Assembly (NCBI GenBank): GCA_963817395.1 | Contig: CAWFOC010000008.1 | Span: forward strand, 186,001 to 250,000 | Reading direction: 5' to 3' | Length of the DNA stretch: 64,000 nt | Source: CAWGYQ01 sp963817395 | GTDB lineage: Bacteria > Acidobacteriota > Vicinamibacteria > Vicinamibacterales > CAVPJW01 | Position numbers and translations under genes: made by a program | Shown here: positions 16,234 to 24,924 of the stretch, piece by piece | Layout of the letters: every line of letters starts with the position of its first letter | How positions within the stretch are numbered: the stretch's first letter is position 1 | Notes under the pieces: generated by a model | What the model saw: only the letters and a program-made list of their open reading frames with translations | Database searches by the model: none | What the model was told of the DNA's origin: nothing

Positions 16234-16931
16234 CATGCTGCTCCGCGCCGTCGTCTTCGACTTCGACGGCGTCATTGTCGACAGCGAGCCCATGCACCTG
16301 GCGGCATTTCAGCAGATTCTCGCGCGTGAAGGCCACACGTTGTCCCGCGACGACTATTACGACAGATATCTCGGGTTCGACGACCGCGGGACGTTCAGGC
16401 AGATCGCCAAAGACACGGGCTTCGTGCTCGACGAGGCGACGGTCGACCGCTGGATCCGCGACAAGTCCTCCATCGTCCTCCATGAAATGGGCACGAACCC
16501 GCGCGTGCTGCCGGGCGCGGTCGATTGCGTCGCGGCGCTGGCCGCGAGCGGGGTAGCGCTTGCCGTCGCATCCGGCGCGCTTCGGGCCGAGGTGCGCGCC
16601 GGTCTCGAGGCCATCGGGCTTCTGCCGTACTTCCGGGCGATTGTCGGCGCCGACGACACGACGCACTCGAAGCCGTCTCCAGAGCCATACGCGGCGGCGC
16701 TTCGAGCGCTCGGGGTCGAGCCCCACGGGGCGGTGTCGATCGAAGATTCACCGGCCGGTATCGCGTCGGCGCGCGCCGCCGGTCTGCTCGACGGTCGGGG
16801 TGACCAACACCTATCGCGCCGAGGATCTCGTGTCAGCCGATGTCGTCGTCGGGTCGCTCACCGAGCTGACGCCCGCGCGCTTGGCAGGGTTTATCGCGCG
16901 GCGGGCCCAGCGGCCTCTGTCCGATCCGTAG
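16226..16931 (+). CDS. HAD-superfamily phosphatase (beta-phosphoglucomutase-like), one frameshift
   Basis: The N-terminus has the HAD nucleophile motif VVFDFDGVIVDSEPMH; motif II-type 'LAVASGALR', motif III Lys in 'HSKPSPEPYAAALR' and motif IV 'VSIEDSPAGIASARAAG' follow. An extra base near 16791 shifts the frame; with it removed the protein runs on as 'TVGVTNTYRAEDL..ADVVV' to a TAG at 16929-16931, a normal ending for this family. It overlaps hisA by 8 bases. The operon has no histidinol-phosphatase, and HAD enzymes fill that role in some bacteria, so this is a candidate. A general sugar-phosphate phosphatase is equally possible. Confidence 0.75.
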
Positions 16932-17146
16932 GTTTCCGGTGTCCAGCCGGCGGCACCCGCGGCACCAGTGTACCGATGCGATACCCGACAGTTGCCCGGC
17001 CGCTTAGGGCAGAGCGCGGAACCCCCGAACAATTGGTCCCGCTAGAGTGTCGTCACGGTCGCGCCTGGCCTTAGTCTTTGCCCTGTCCACCTCGACTGGA
17101 TTGCGGTGTGGGACGAGCCCAGCCGCGAACCGAAGGAGGCAACGAC

Positions 17147-17300
17147 GTGGCCACCATCCTGCTCGTGATCCTGGTGCTGATGCTTCTCGGGGCAATCCCG
17201 GCCTGGCCGCACAGCCGAAGCTGGGGCTATGGCGCCGAGCGGCCTGTTGACGGTCGTCGTGATCGTGTTGCTGATCATGGCTCTGACCGGACGTCTCTGA
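17147..17300 (+). CDS. DUF3309-type small membrane protein, one frameshift
   Basis: A strong AAGGAGG ribosome site at 17133-17139 precedes GTG 17147. The product reads VATILLVILVLMLLGAIPAW, then 'PHSRSWGYG', the DUF3309 signature. An extra base near 17235 interrupts it; past that the other frame gives 'GLLTVVVIVLLIMALTGRL' and stop TGA at 17298-17300, the expected second hydrophobic segment. The corrected protein is about 50 residues with two short transmembrane stretches. Function is unknown. It is too short for routine ORF calling. Confidence 0.7.
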
Positions 17301-17309
17301 CGCGGAACG

Positions 17310-17343
17310 AAGCTCTGGCCGCGGCGACCCGCGGCCAGAGCTT
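17310..17343. terminator. Bidirectional terminator-like hairpin between convergent genes
   Basis: Arms 17310-17323 (AAGCTCTGGCCGCG) and 17330-17343 form a perfect 14-bp stem with loop GCGACC. It starts 10 bases after the DUF3309 stop and 10 bases from the corrected stop of the DUF892 gene on the other strand. There is no clear T-run on either side, so efficiency is uncertain. Confidence 0.6.
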
Positions 17344-17352
17344 GGCTGGCTC

Positions 17353-17939
17353 TTATCGGCGGCGCGCGTGTGGCGTGCTTTCCGGCTCGACTGGACGCTC
17401 GCCGTCGCGTGCTCGTCGTCCTCCGCTTCCGCGGATGGCTCGTCGTCGCCGGCCGCGCCGGCGTTGACGCCCTCCTCAGCGATATTGGACAGCTTCTGGT
17501 CGGCGGCTTTCTCCTCTTCCATGGTCAGCTCGAGGAGCGACGCCGCCTCGTCTTCGCCGAGAATCTGCGCCCAGGCGATTGCGGTGCCATAGGCCGTGAT
17601 CTCGTAATGCTCGGCTCGCTGCCCTGCGGCAATGAGGCAGGCATCGAGCACCGGCCCCTCGTCGAACTCGTCGAGAATGTGCTTGCCTTCTTCGATGATT
17701 CCCGCGATGCCCGCGCAGTGCTTGCCGCTCACCTTCTCGTCGAGCATTTCGAACACGTCTTCGAGCCGCTGGACGTGCTGCCGGGTTTGTTCGAGGTGTG
17801 ATTCGAAGGCGAGTTGCAGATCGTCGTTCGACGCGGCTTTCATCAGGGCTGGCAACGCCTTGGTCAGTTGACGTTCGGCATCGTAGAGGTCGCGAATCTC
17901 ATCCACGAACGCGTCTCGCAGGGTCTTCTCGTGAGCCAT
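17353..17939 (-). CDS. YciF-like DUF892 ferritin-fold protein
   Basis: The start 'MAHEKTLRDAFVDEIRDLYDAERQL' and later 'HYEITAYGTAIAWAQILGEDEAASLL' are typical of the DUF892/YciF family, four-helix ferritin-like proteins with Glu/His metal ligands linked to stress responses in enteric bacteria. The acidic, low-complexity C-terminal tail follows residue 160. As given, the frame runs on to 17004 over the neighbouring gene. A one-base shift in the tail would instead end it in a basic segment and TAA at 17353, next to the shared hairpin; I take that as the real end. Start confirmed by family alignment. Confidence 0.78.
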
Positions 17940-18094
17940 GGCCGTTCCCCTCTTTCTTTTCCTCTTGTGAATGGTTCCACTCCGAGCGTCGGGCCGGTTG
18001 CTGCGCGTCGATCGACACGCAAGATGTCTGCCGCCGCGCCGTCGGCCCCGCAGTGGTAGGATCGCCGCTTGCGGTTCCCACCAAAGGAGCTCAC

Positions 18095-18607
18095 ATGAAA
18101 CCTGAAGAGGCGACATTTCTGGCCGGTCAGCTGGCCGGACTCATCGAGGGCGAGTTTCCGGCGACCTGCAAGGTGCTGGCGGCGGTGAAGGACGACACGC
18201 GCGACTACAAGCCGGACGACAAGTCGCGAACGGCGTGGGAGCTGGCCACGCATCTTGCGACTGGCGACATCTGGTTTCTCGACAGCATCATCGACGGCCG
18301 GTTCGAATGGAATCCCGAGGCGGCGAAGCGGGCCGAGTCGGCTTTCGGAGACGTCGGCGAGGTCGTGTCGTTCTACAAGAAGACCCTGCCGGAGAAACTG
18401 GGCGCCATTCGAGCGCTCCCGCCGGAGAAATTGACGCGCACGGTCGACTTCTTCGGATTGTTTCAGTGGCCGGCGGTGCAGTTTCTGGGCTTCGCCAACA
18501 ATCACAGCGTGCATCACCGGGGTCAGCTCGCCGCGTACCTTCGTGCGATGGGATCCAAGGTCCCGGCCATCTACGGCGGAAGCGCCGACGAGCCGATGGG
18601 GAGTTGA
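18095..18607 (+). CDS. DinB-family protein
   Basis: A 170-residue four-helix-bundle protein of the DinB/YfiT superfamily. The metal-site histidines appear at about 53 (AWELATHLATGDIWFL) and in 'ANNHSVHHRGQLAAYLRAMG' near residue 136-140. Family members include thiol-dependent metalloenzymes such as bacillithiol transferases, but many have no known role. The ribosome site AAAGGAG lies 8 bases before the ATG. It is the first gene of a small group continuing with the response regulator. Confidence 0.85.
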   Translation: MKPEEATFLAGQLAGLIEGEFPATCKVLAAVKDDTRDYKPDDKSRTAWELATHLATGDIWFLDSIIDGRFEWNPEAAKRAESAFGDVGEVVSFYKKTLPEKLGAIRALPPEKLTRTVDFFGLFQWPAVQFLGFANNHSVHHRGQLAAYLRAMGSKVPAIYGGSADEPMGS

Positions 18608-18613
18608 GGAAGC

Positions 18614-19051
18614 GTGCCGTACCAAATCCTCGTCGTCGACGACAACGTCGATTCCGCCGTGGCATTCAGCGTGTTCCTGGAGCACGCCGGCCATCGGACT
18701 CGTGTGGCGCACGACGGGATTGCCGCGCTCGCCGTTGCCAACGAATTCCGACCGGATGTCATCCTGCTGGACATTGGCCTTCCGGGCATGGACGGACACG
18801 AGACCGCGCGAGCGATTCGACAGCAGCCCTGGGCCAAAGAGCTGACCATCATCGCCACCTCGGGCTGGGGGCAGGAGTCGGACAAGCAACGCTCCCGTGA
18901 TGTGGGAATCGATCACCATCTGGTCAAGCCCGTGGATCCCGGTGCTCTGATGCAATTGCTCGCGACGCTCCCGACGACAGCCGCGGCAGATCGCGGCAGC
19001 CAGCCGGAGGGAGAGACGTCGACAGACTCTTCTCCGCACCGTCCGTTGTAG
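18614..19051 (+). CDS. Single-domain response regulator (receiver only)
   Basis: A 145-residue protein containing just a CheY-like receiver: acidic pair in 'ILVVDDNVDSAVAFS', phosphoacceptor Asp in 'DVILLDIGLPGMDGHE', Thr/Ser switch in 'IIATSGW' and Lys in 'HHLVKPVDPGAL'. There is no output domain; a 25-residue polar tail follows. The cognate kinase may be the hybrid histidine kinase at 24925-26636, but nothing in the sequence proves it. The start is GTG, 6 bases after the DinB stop. Confidence 0.88.
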   Translation: MPYQILVVDDNVDSAVAFSVFLEHAGHRTRVAHDGIAALAVANEFRPDVILLDIGLPGMDGHETARAIRQQPWAKELTIIATSGWGQESDKQRSRDVGIDHHLVKPVDPGALMQLLATLPTTAAADRGSQPEGETSTDSSPHRPL

Positions 19052-19202
19052 ACCCGTCGTCCCGCGATCTCATCGTTCGGCGTTCGTCGTGTTGCCCGTG
19101 TCAGCGGAGCAGGAACAGGCGCGCCCGGCCAGCTCGACGGGCCCACCGCCGAGCGCTGGCGTATCATGTGACGTTCGGCGGAGCGTCGCCGCGCCTTCAT
19201 AC

Positions 19203-21347
19203 ATGGTCGGAGAGCAGATCTCTCACTACCGCATCGTGAGCAAGCTCGGCGCTGGCGGTATGGGCGTCGTCTACGAGGCCGAAGACGTTCGCCTGGGCCG
19301 ATCCGTTGCGCTGAAGTTCCTGCCCGATGCGATGGCCGAGGATCGGCAGGCCCTCGATCGCTTCGAGGTTGAAGCGCGGGCGGCCTCAGCGCTCAATCAT
19401 CCCAACATCTGCACGATCCACGATATCGGCGAGCATCAGGGTCGCCGCTTCATCGTGATGGAGCTGCTCAAGGGGCAGACCCTGGCCGATCGGATCGGTC
19501 GCGGGCCGATGAAACTGCCCGAGGTGATCGAGCTGGGCATTCAGCTGGCGGATGCGCTCGACGCGGCGCACCACCAGGGCATCATGCACCGGGACATCAA
19601 GCCGGCCAATGTCTTCATCACCGATCGCGGTCAGCCGAAGATTCTGGATTTCGGGCTCGCGAAGCTGACTCTTCAGCGGCGAGACGGTCTGACGCCGGGG
19701 GCCGCGGAGGAGACGCGCGCCGACACGTCTCCCGATCACCTGACCATTCCCGGTCTGACGCTCGGGACGGTCGCCTACATGTCGCCCGAGCAGGCTCGCG
19801 GAGAAGAGCTGGATGCCCGTACCGACATCTTCTCCCTCGGCGTCGTGCTCTACGAGATGGTCACGGGCCGCCCGGCGTTCGGCGGCAGCGCGACCGCCGT
19901 GGTCTTCGACTCGATCCTGAATCGACCGCCGATCGCCCCGGTCCGGCTGAATCCCGACGTGTCGCCGAGGCTCGAGGAAGTCCTCAACCGTGCGCTCGAA
20001 AAGGATCGCGCGCTGCGGTATCAGCACGCCTCGGATCTCTGCGCGGATCTGAAGCGGCTGCGGCGCGACTCCGACTCGAAGCGTCCGAGCGCCGTCGCGG
20101 TGCCGGCATTTTCGGGCGCCGGCACCGACATCTCACGCGGTCCGGCGGCGCTCGAGTCGGTCCCGGCGTCACCGACTGTGCCTGCGGCGGCCAGCGCTGG
20201 TGAATTCAGTGGGCGAAAGCGCTCGATATTCCGAATGGGACTCGTTGCCGCCTTGCTGGTGGCGCTGGCAGCCGTGCTGCTGTTTCGCGGCCGTGCCCGT
20301 CAGGAGCCAACCTCCCAGGTAGCCACGCCACCCGAAGCGTCTTCACCCGCTCCCTCTCCGGATGTGACGGCCGATCTTGCTCAGGCCTCGCGAAGTCTCG
20401 CGATGCGCGACTTTCCGGGTGCGCTTGCGCAGGCTGAACGGGTCTTGCGGGTCGATCCCAGACAATCAGGAAGCACGCCGGATCGGCGAAGAAGCGGGCT
20501 GGATGATGGCGCGCTTCGACGATGCCGTGGGGAATGCGAGGCGGCTGCTTCAATCGGGAAACTCACAGGAAGCGGCGAAGGCGGTGGCCGAGGCGGCCGC
20601 GATATCGCCCTCGAGCCCCGTGATCGCGGAGCTCTCAGGTCAGCTCTCGACCCGGTTCGCCGAGGAGGTGAGCCGTCAGGCTGCGGCCGCCGAGCAAGCG
20701 GTCGAGCAGGCGCGCCGTGCGGCGATTGCGGCCCAGCGGCGTGCAGCCGCCGACGCGCAGACGGTGGCGCCCCCTCCGTCTCCGACCACCGCGCAGAAAC
20801 CGCGCACAACCGAATCTGCGCCGCCGCCTCCGCCTCAACCTCCGCCGCCGACCGAATCGGTACGCCGGCCACCGGTGGCCGAACCACCGCCCGCCGAGAC
20901 GCCACCCTCGCTGCCGCCAGCCGCCGAGGCACCGAAACCCGAGCCGGTCATCCCCAAGCCTGTGGCTCCCGCGCCGCCCCGAGTGGAAGCGCCGGCCCTG
21001 AATCGCCGGTCGACGTCAGAGCGGCCGACGAGCGCGCCATCCGCCAGGTGCTCTCGACCTACGAGCGGGCGATCGAGCAACGGGATTTGGCGCTCTTTCA
21101 ATCCGTCAAACCCAATCTCTCCGGTCTCGAAGAGTCGCGGCTGCGCGAGAGCTTTCGAGCCGTGCGCTCACAGCGGGTGGAACTTCAGATCCAGGCGATT
21201 GACCTCCGAGACAACCAGGCCACCGTCCGGATGACCAGGCGCGACACGATCGATGCCGACAGCCGCGAGCGTACCGTCGAAAGCCGGCAGACGATTGCCC
21301 TCGTCAAGACTGACGGACGCTGGGTGATTACCACCATCGGAGGGTAA
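19203..21347 (+). CDS. Transmembrane Ser/Thr protein kinase with TPR-like and NTF2-like sensor tail (two frameshifts)
   Basis: Residues 1-280 form a PknB-type kinase: glycine loop LGAGGMGVVYEAED, Lys in 'VALKFLPDAM', catalytic 'HRDIKPANVFI', 'DFGLAKL' and 'GTVAYMSPEQARGEE'. A single transmembrane helix (MGLVAALLVALAAVLLF) follows at about 340. The exported part has a helical TPR-like segment, a long Ala/Pro-rich stretch (about 20700-20990) and a C-terminal 100-residue domain resembling SnoaL/NTF2-like folds ('RAIRQVLSTYERAIEQRDL...DGRWVITTIGG'). An extra base near 20460 shifts the frame and a compensating shift near 21000 restores it. The ligand is unknown. Confidence 0.82.
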   Translation: MVGEQISHYRIVSKLGAGGMGVVYEAEDVRLGRSVALKFLPDAMAEDRQALDRFEVEARAASALNHPNICTIHDIGEHQGRRFIVMELLKGQTLADRIGRGPMKLPEVIELGIQLADALDAAHHQGIMHRDIKPANVFITDRGQPKILDFGLAKLTLQRRDGLTPGAAEETRADTSPDHLTIPGLTLGTVAYMSPEQARGEELDARTDIFSLGVVLYEMVTGRPAFGGSATAVVFDSILNRPPIAPVRLNPDVSPRLEEVLNRALEKDRALRYQHASDLCADLKRLRRDSDSKRPSAVAVPAFSGAGTDISRGPAALESVPASPTVPAAASAGEFSGRKRSIFRMGLVAALLVALAAVLLFRGRARQEPTSQVATPPEASSPAPSPDVTADLAQASRSLAMRDFPGALAQAERVLRVDPRQSGSTPDRRRSGLDDGALRRCRGECEAAASIGKLTGSGEGGGRGGRDIALEPRDRGALRSALDPVRRGGEPSGCGRRASGRAGAPCGDCGPAACSRRRADGGAPSVSDHRAETAHNRICAAASASTSAADRIGTPATGGRTTARRDATLAAASRRGTETRAGHPQACGSRAAPSGSAGPESPVDVRAADERAIRQVLSTYERAIEQRDLALFQSVKPNLSGLEESRLRESFRAVRSQRVELQIQAIDLRDNQATVRMTRRDTIDADSRERTVESRQTIALVKTDGRWVITTIGG

Positions 21348-21348
21348 C

Positions 21349-22674
21349 GTGCGCGTTCGAGTGCTGCTCTTGTGTGTGGTCGTGCTCGGCCTCGCGTCCG
21401 GGACGTCGGCCCAGGAACCGTTCAACGTGGCGGTCCGCGTGGATCGGCTGGCCACGCTCTTCACGGATCTCTTCGGCCCCGAGGGCCTGGTCGTGGACAG
21501 CCTGGCAGTGCTGCCGTCCGGTGAGACCCACTCGGGACATTTCAATAGCGCTTTCGAGTCGGAGTTCGTGCAGTTCGGCACGGCGCTCACGAGCCAGCTG
21601 GTCGCCGTCCCGCTACCGTCGCCGGCGTCCGGGTTCACCTACGAATTCGATCCGGCGCTCGGCGTCTTCAACCGCACGACCCAGAGCTTCGGACCCATCC
21701 TGGCGGAGCGGGCCGAGACCATCGGCGCGGATCGCCTGTCGGTGGGCTTTACGTATCAGCATTTTCACTTCGACCGTATCGAAGGTCTGGACCTCGACTC
21801 GGTGCCTGCGGTCTTCACCCATGACGATTTCGAGCAGCGGGGCGGCCGCGAGGACGTCGTGACGACGGTCAATGCCATCGACGCGAACGTCAATCAGTTC
21901 ACGGCGTTCGTCACCTACGGCATCAACAACCAGGTCGATTTGTCTCTCGCCATCCCGCTCGTCAGCACGGATCTGATGGTGGTCTCCGACGCCTCGATCC
22001 AGCGGATCGGCACGACCGATCCCGCCGTGCATTTCTTCCGTGCCATCGACGGCGACATCGGCGATCACCGCCTCTTCACGGCATTCGGCAGCGCCAGTGG
22101 CATCGGCGACATCACGATCCGCGCGAAGGGCACGCTGCACAAGACCGATCAGCATGGTTTCGCGGTCGGACTCGACCTGCGTCTCCCGACGGGCGACGAG
22201 GACAACCTGCTCGGCACGGGTGCGCCCGGCATTCAACCCTTCGCGATCTGGTCGGCCACCTACGGTCCGTTTTCACCGCACGCGAACCTCGGCTATCAGT
22301 GGAACGGGTTCTCGATTCTGGCGGGCAACCCCTCGACGGGTGAAGAAGCCGACCTGCCCGACAACGTGGCGTACGTCATCGGGGCCGACGTCGGCCTGAA
22401 TTCGCGTTTCACCTTCGCCGTCGATTTCCTCGGCCGGGTCATCATCGATTCGCCGAGGCTCGTGACCCAGGATTTCGTCGCGCTCGACGGCGAATCGGTG
22501 TTCCCCAATGTCACCTTCGAGGACAGCACCTTCAACGAGCTCACGGGCACCGTCGGCTTCAAGGTGAACCTCGTCCAGCAGCTGCTGGTGGATTTCAGTT
22601 TGCTCTTCCGCCTCGACAACAACGGCTTGCGCGACAAGACGACGCCCCTCATCGGTATCGAGTACTCCTTCTGA
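21349..22674 (+). CDS. Exported outer-membrane beta-barrel-like protein
   Basis: A 441-residue protein with a clear signal peptide (VLLLCVVVLGLASGTSAQ). The body has repeated alternating hydrophobic strands ('LSVGFTYQHFHF', 'TAFVTYGINNQVDLSLAIPL', 'HGFAVGLDLRLPTGDE', 'FKVNLVQQLLVDFSLLFRL') and ends in an aromatic residue (YSF), as in outer-membrane barrels. The '..LRLPTGDEDNLLGTG..' pattern resembles the phenol-degradation MetA-like transporter family. The start codon is GTG, one base after the kinase stop, so they are probably co-transcribed. A specific substrate cannot be named. Confidence 0.65.
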   Translation: MRVRVLLLCVVVLGLASGTSAQEPFNVAVRVDRLATLFTDLFGPEGLVVDSLAVLPSGETHSGHFNSAFESEFVQFGTALTSQLVAVPLPSPASGFTYEFDPALGVFNRTTQSFGPILAERAETIGADRLSVGFTYQHFHFDRIEGLDLDSVPAVFTHDDFEQRGGREDVVTTVNAIDANVNQFTAFVTYGINNQVDLSLAIPLVSTDLMVVSDASIQRIGTTDPAVHFFRAIDGDIGDHRLFTAFGSASGIGDITIRAKGTLHKTDQHGFAVGLDLRLPTGDEDNLLGTGAPGIQPFAIWSATYGPFSPHANLGYQWNGFSILAGNPSTGEEADLPDNVAYVIGADVGLNSRFTFAVDFLGRVIIDSPRLVTQDFVALDGESVFPNVTFEDSTFNELTGTVGFKVNLVQQLLVDFSLLFRLDNNGLRDKTTPLIGIEYSF

Positions 22675-22746
22675 GCCGGCCGCGCGGTCAGCGCGGCCGT
22701 GATGTTCTTCTCCGACCAGCACGGATCGTGCATGGGCGAGTCGCCG

Positions 22747-23698
22747 ATGCGCGTCTTCGTCGCCGGAGCAACCGGAGCAATCGGCAGACCGCTTCTTTCC
22801 CGGCTGGTGAAGTCGGGCCACCACGTCATTGGCACGACCCGCACGCCGCACAAGGTTGCCCAGTTGCGGACGGACGGCGCCGACGCGATCGTCGTCGACG
22901 TGCTGGACGCGGCCGCCGTCTTGTCTTGAGCGCCGTGATGTCGGCGAAGCCGGATGTGGTGGTTCATCAGCTGACGGCGCTCTCGGGAGTGGTGAACTTT
23001 CGAAGGTTCGAGGCCGAGCTGGCGCCGACGAACCGGCTCCGCACGGAGGGGACCGACAATCTGCTGCGCGCCGCCCGTGCTGGAAACGCGACGCATTTCG
23101 TGGCGCAGAGCTTCACCGGCTGGCCGAATGCTCGCCAGGGCGGTCGCGTGAAGGACGAGACCGATCCCGTCGATCCGTCGCCTCCCGCCTCCATGAGAAG
23201 CACGCTCGACGCTATTCACCACCTCGAGCGCGCCGTTCTCGACCACATCGAACCCCAACCGGCACGGTGCTCAGGTACGGGGCTTTCTACGGACCCGGCA
23301 CCGGCCTGACTGCTGATGGCGACATCGTTCGCATGATTCGCCGCCGAATGTTCCCCATCTTCGGTGATGGCGACGGCGTGTGGTCGTTCGTCCATATCGA
23401 CGATGCAGCCGAGGCCACGGCAATTGCTGTCGAACAAAGGCGGCCCGGTCTCTACAACATCGTCGACGACGAGCCGGCGGAAGTGTCGGTGTGGCTGCCA
23501 GAGCTGGCGCGGGTGCTCGGAGCGAAACAACCGTACCGTCTGCCAGCGTGGATCGGAAAGCTGGCGATGGGGGAGGCCGGGATGTCGCTGATGACGCGCG
23601 TGCGTGGATCGTCGAACGCCAAAGCGAAGAAAGAGTTGGGCTGGCGGCCGCACTATCCGAGCTGGCGCGAGGGGTTTCGACGCGGCCTGGGCAGTTGA
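22747..23698 (+). CDS. NAD-dependent epimerase/dehydratase family protein (two frameshifts)
   Basis: The N-terminus 'MRVFVAGATGAIGRPLLSRL' is the Rossmann GxxGxxG motif of extended short-chain dehydrogenases. Frame breaks near 22922 and 23250 split it into three pieces that join smoothly: '..DVLDAAAVLSAVMSAKPDVVVHQ' and '..TPTGTVLRYGAFYGPGTGLT', then 'SFVHIDDAAEATAIAVE' and 'KAKKELGWRPHYPSWREGF' at the end. The catalytic Tyr-x3-Lys is not obvious: 'VAQSFTGWPNA' replaces it, as in many atypical members. The corrected length is about 315 residues. Substrate unknown. Confidence 0.75.
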
Positions 23699-23742
23699 CG
23701 CGTGGAGCAAGCGCCTGTGAGCGGCGGCCATTCACTGGGCGC

Positions 23743-24924
23743 TTACTGTCCTGACGGCAGGTTCGCCGGCCCCATCCCTTTGTAGGTGAACTTCTGCACC
23801 CGCTTTCCCTCGTAGGTCTCGGTGATGTAGAGATGGCCTTTCGAGTCCACCGCCAGGTTGTGCGCCCCGTAGAACTGACCCGCCCATCGACCCGCGCTGC
23901 CGAACACGCTGACGACGTCCAGCGTGTCGCGGCGGAGAATCCGCACCCGCTGGTTGGTCCCGTCTGGCACGAACAGGAATGTCTGGTCGGGGTCGATTGA
24001 GAACCCGATATCCCACACGGATCCGCTGCCCAGCGTGTGTTTGGCGATGAATTTCTCTTTCACGAAGGTCCCGTCTTTCCGGAACACCTGAATCCGGTCG
24101 TTCGTGCGGTCGCACACATACACGAGTCCATCGTTGGCGATGCGGACGGCGTGCACGATGCGAAACTGCGGTGCAGGCGGACCGTCCGGATCGTACTGGC
24201 TCGGGCGGTTCTCGTGCTGGACGGCGCCGCTGAAGGGGGCCGGAAGCTTCTCGCCCGCGCGCTCGAAGTAGGTATCGTCGGGCCGGTGGCCATAGGCGCC
24301 CCAGTGCCGCTTGTACGCGCCCGACGTGGCGTCGAAGACAATCACGCGGTGATTGACGTAGCCGTCCGAGACGTACAGCTCGTTGGTCTCGCGATCGATG
24401 ACCATGTTCGATGCGCCGCCGAGGTTGGCCGTGTCGTTGCTGCCACCGTTCTGACCCTGGCGGCCGAGCTGCATCACGAAGGCGCCCTGTCGGGTGAACT
24501 TGAGCACCTGGGCGTCGGTCGGGCCGCCGCCGCCGAGCCAGACGAAACCGCTGTCGTCCGCATAGACGCCATGCTCCAGTTCGGGCCAGTCGAACCCCGG
24601 TCCCGGCCCGCCCCAGGCCGACACGACAGAGCCGGATGAATCGAACTCGAGCACCGGCGGAGCGGCGCGCCATTCCGAGCGGGTCTCATTGGGCTGAAGC
24701 GTCTTCGGTCGATGGGTGACCCAGATGTGATCGCTGGAATCCACGGCGACACCCACGACAGAGCCGACGAGCCATTGGTTGGGAAGCGGCTTCGGCCAGG
24801 CCGGGTCCACCTCGAAGACCGGCACCAGGTTCTGCATCGCGATTGTCGACTCCTCGGTCCCTTCGATGAGCAGAGCCAGTGGGGTCCAAACGGCGATCGC
24901 CAGGAAAATCCGCGACGCAGTCAT
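23743..24924 (-). CDS. Exported NHL-repeat beta-propeller protein
   Basis: About 393 residues with an N-terminal hydrophobic segment (IFLAIAVWTPLALLI) and then NHL/6-bladed propeller repeats: 'VGVAVDSSDHIWVTHRP', 'HGVYADDSGFVWLGGG', 'SNMVIDRETNELYVSDGYVNHRVIVFD', 'HAVRIANDGLVYVCDRTNDRIQVF' and 'HNLAVDSKGHLYITETYEGKRVQKF'. The pattern resembles peptidylamidoglycolate lyase-like propellers common in Acidobacteriota; a binding or lyase role is possible. The frame is open upstream into the receiver domain of the neighbouring histidine kinase, but the signal segment and ATG at 24924 mark it as a separate gene. Confidence 0.75.
   Translation of the reverse strand: MTASRIFLAIAVWTPLALLIEGTEESTIAMQNLVPVFEVDPAWPKPLPNQWLVGSVVGVAVDSSDHIWVTHRPKTLQPNETRSEWRAAPPVLEFDSSGSVVSAWGGPGPGFDWPELEHGVYADDSGFVWLGGGGPTDAQVLKFTRQGAFVMQLGRQGQNGGSNDTANLGGASNMVIDRETNELYVSDGYVNHRVIVFDATSGAYKRHWGAYGHRPDDTYFERAGEKLPAPFSGAVQHENRPSQYDPDGPPAPQFRIVHAVRIANDGLVYVCDRTNDRIQVFRKDGTFVKEKFIAKHTLGSGSVWDIGFSIDPDQTFLFVPDGTNQRVRILRRDTLDVVSVFGSAGRWAGQFYGAHNLAVDSKGHLYITETYEGKRVQKFTYKGMGPANLPSGQ

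Noticed and set aside
20700..20990. GC-rich, repeat-like tract considered as a tandem repeat array
   Set aside because: It encodes the Ala/Pro-rich spacer of the kinase; there is no regular repeat unit.
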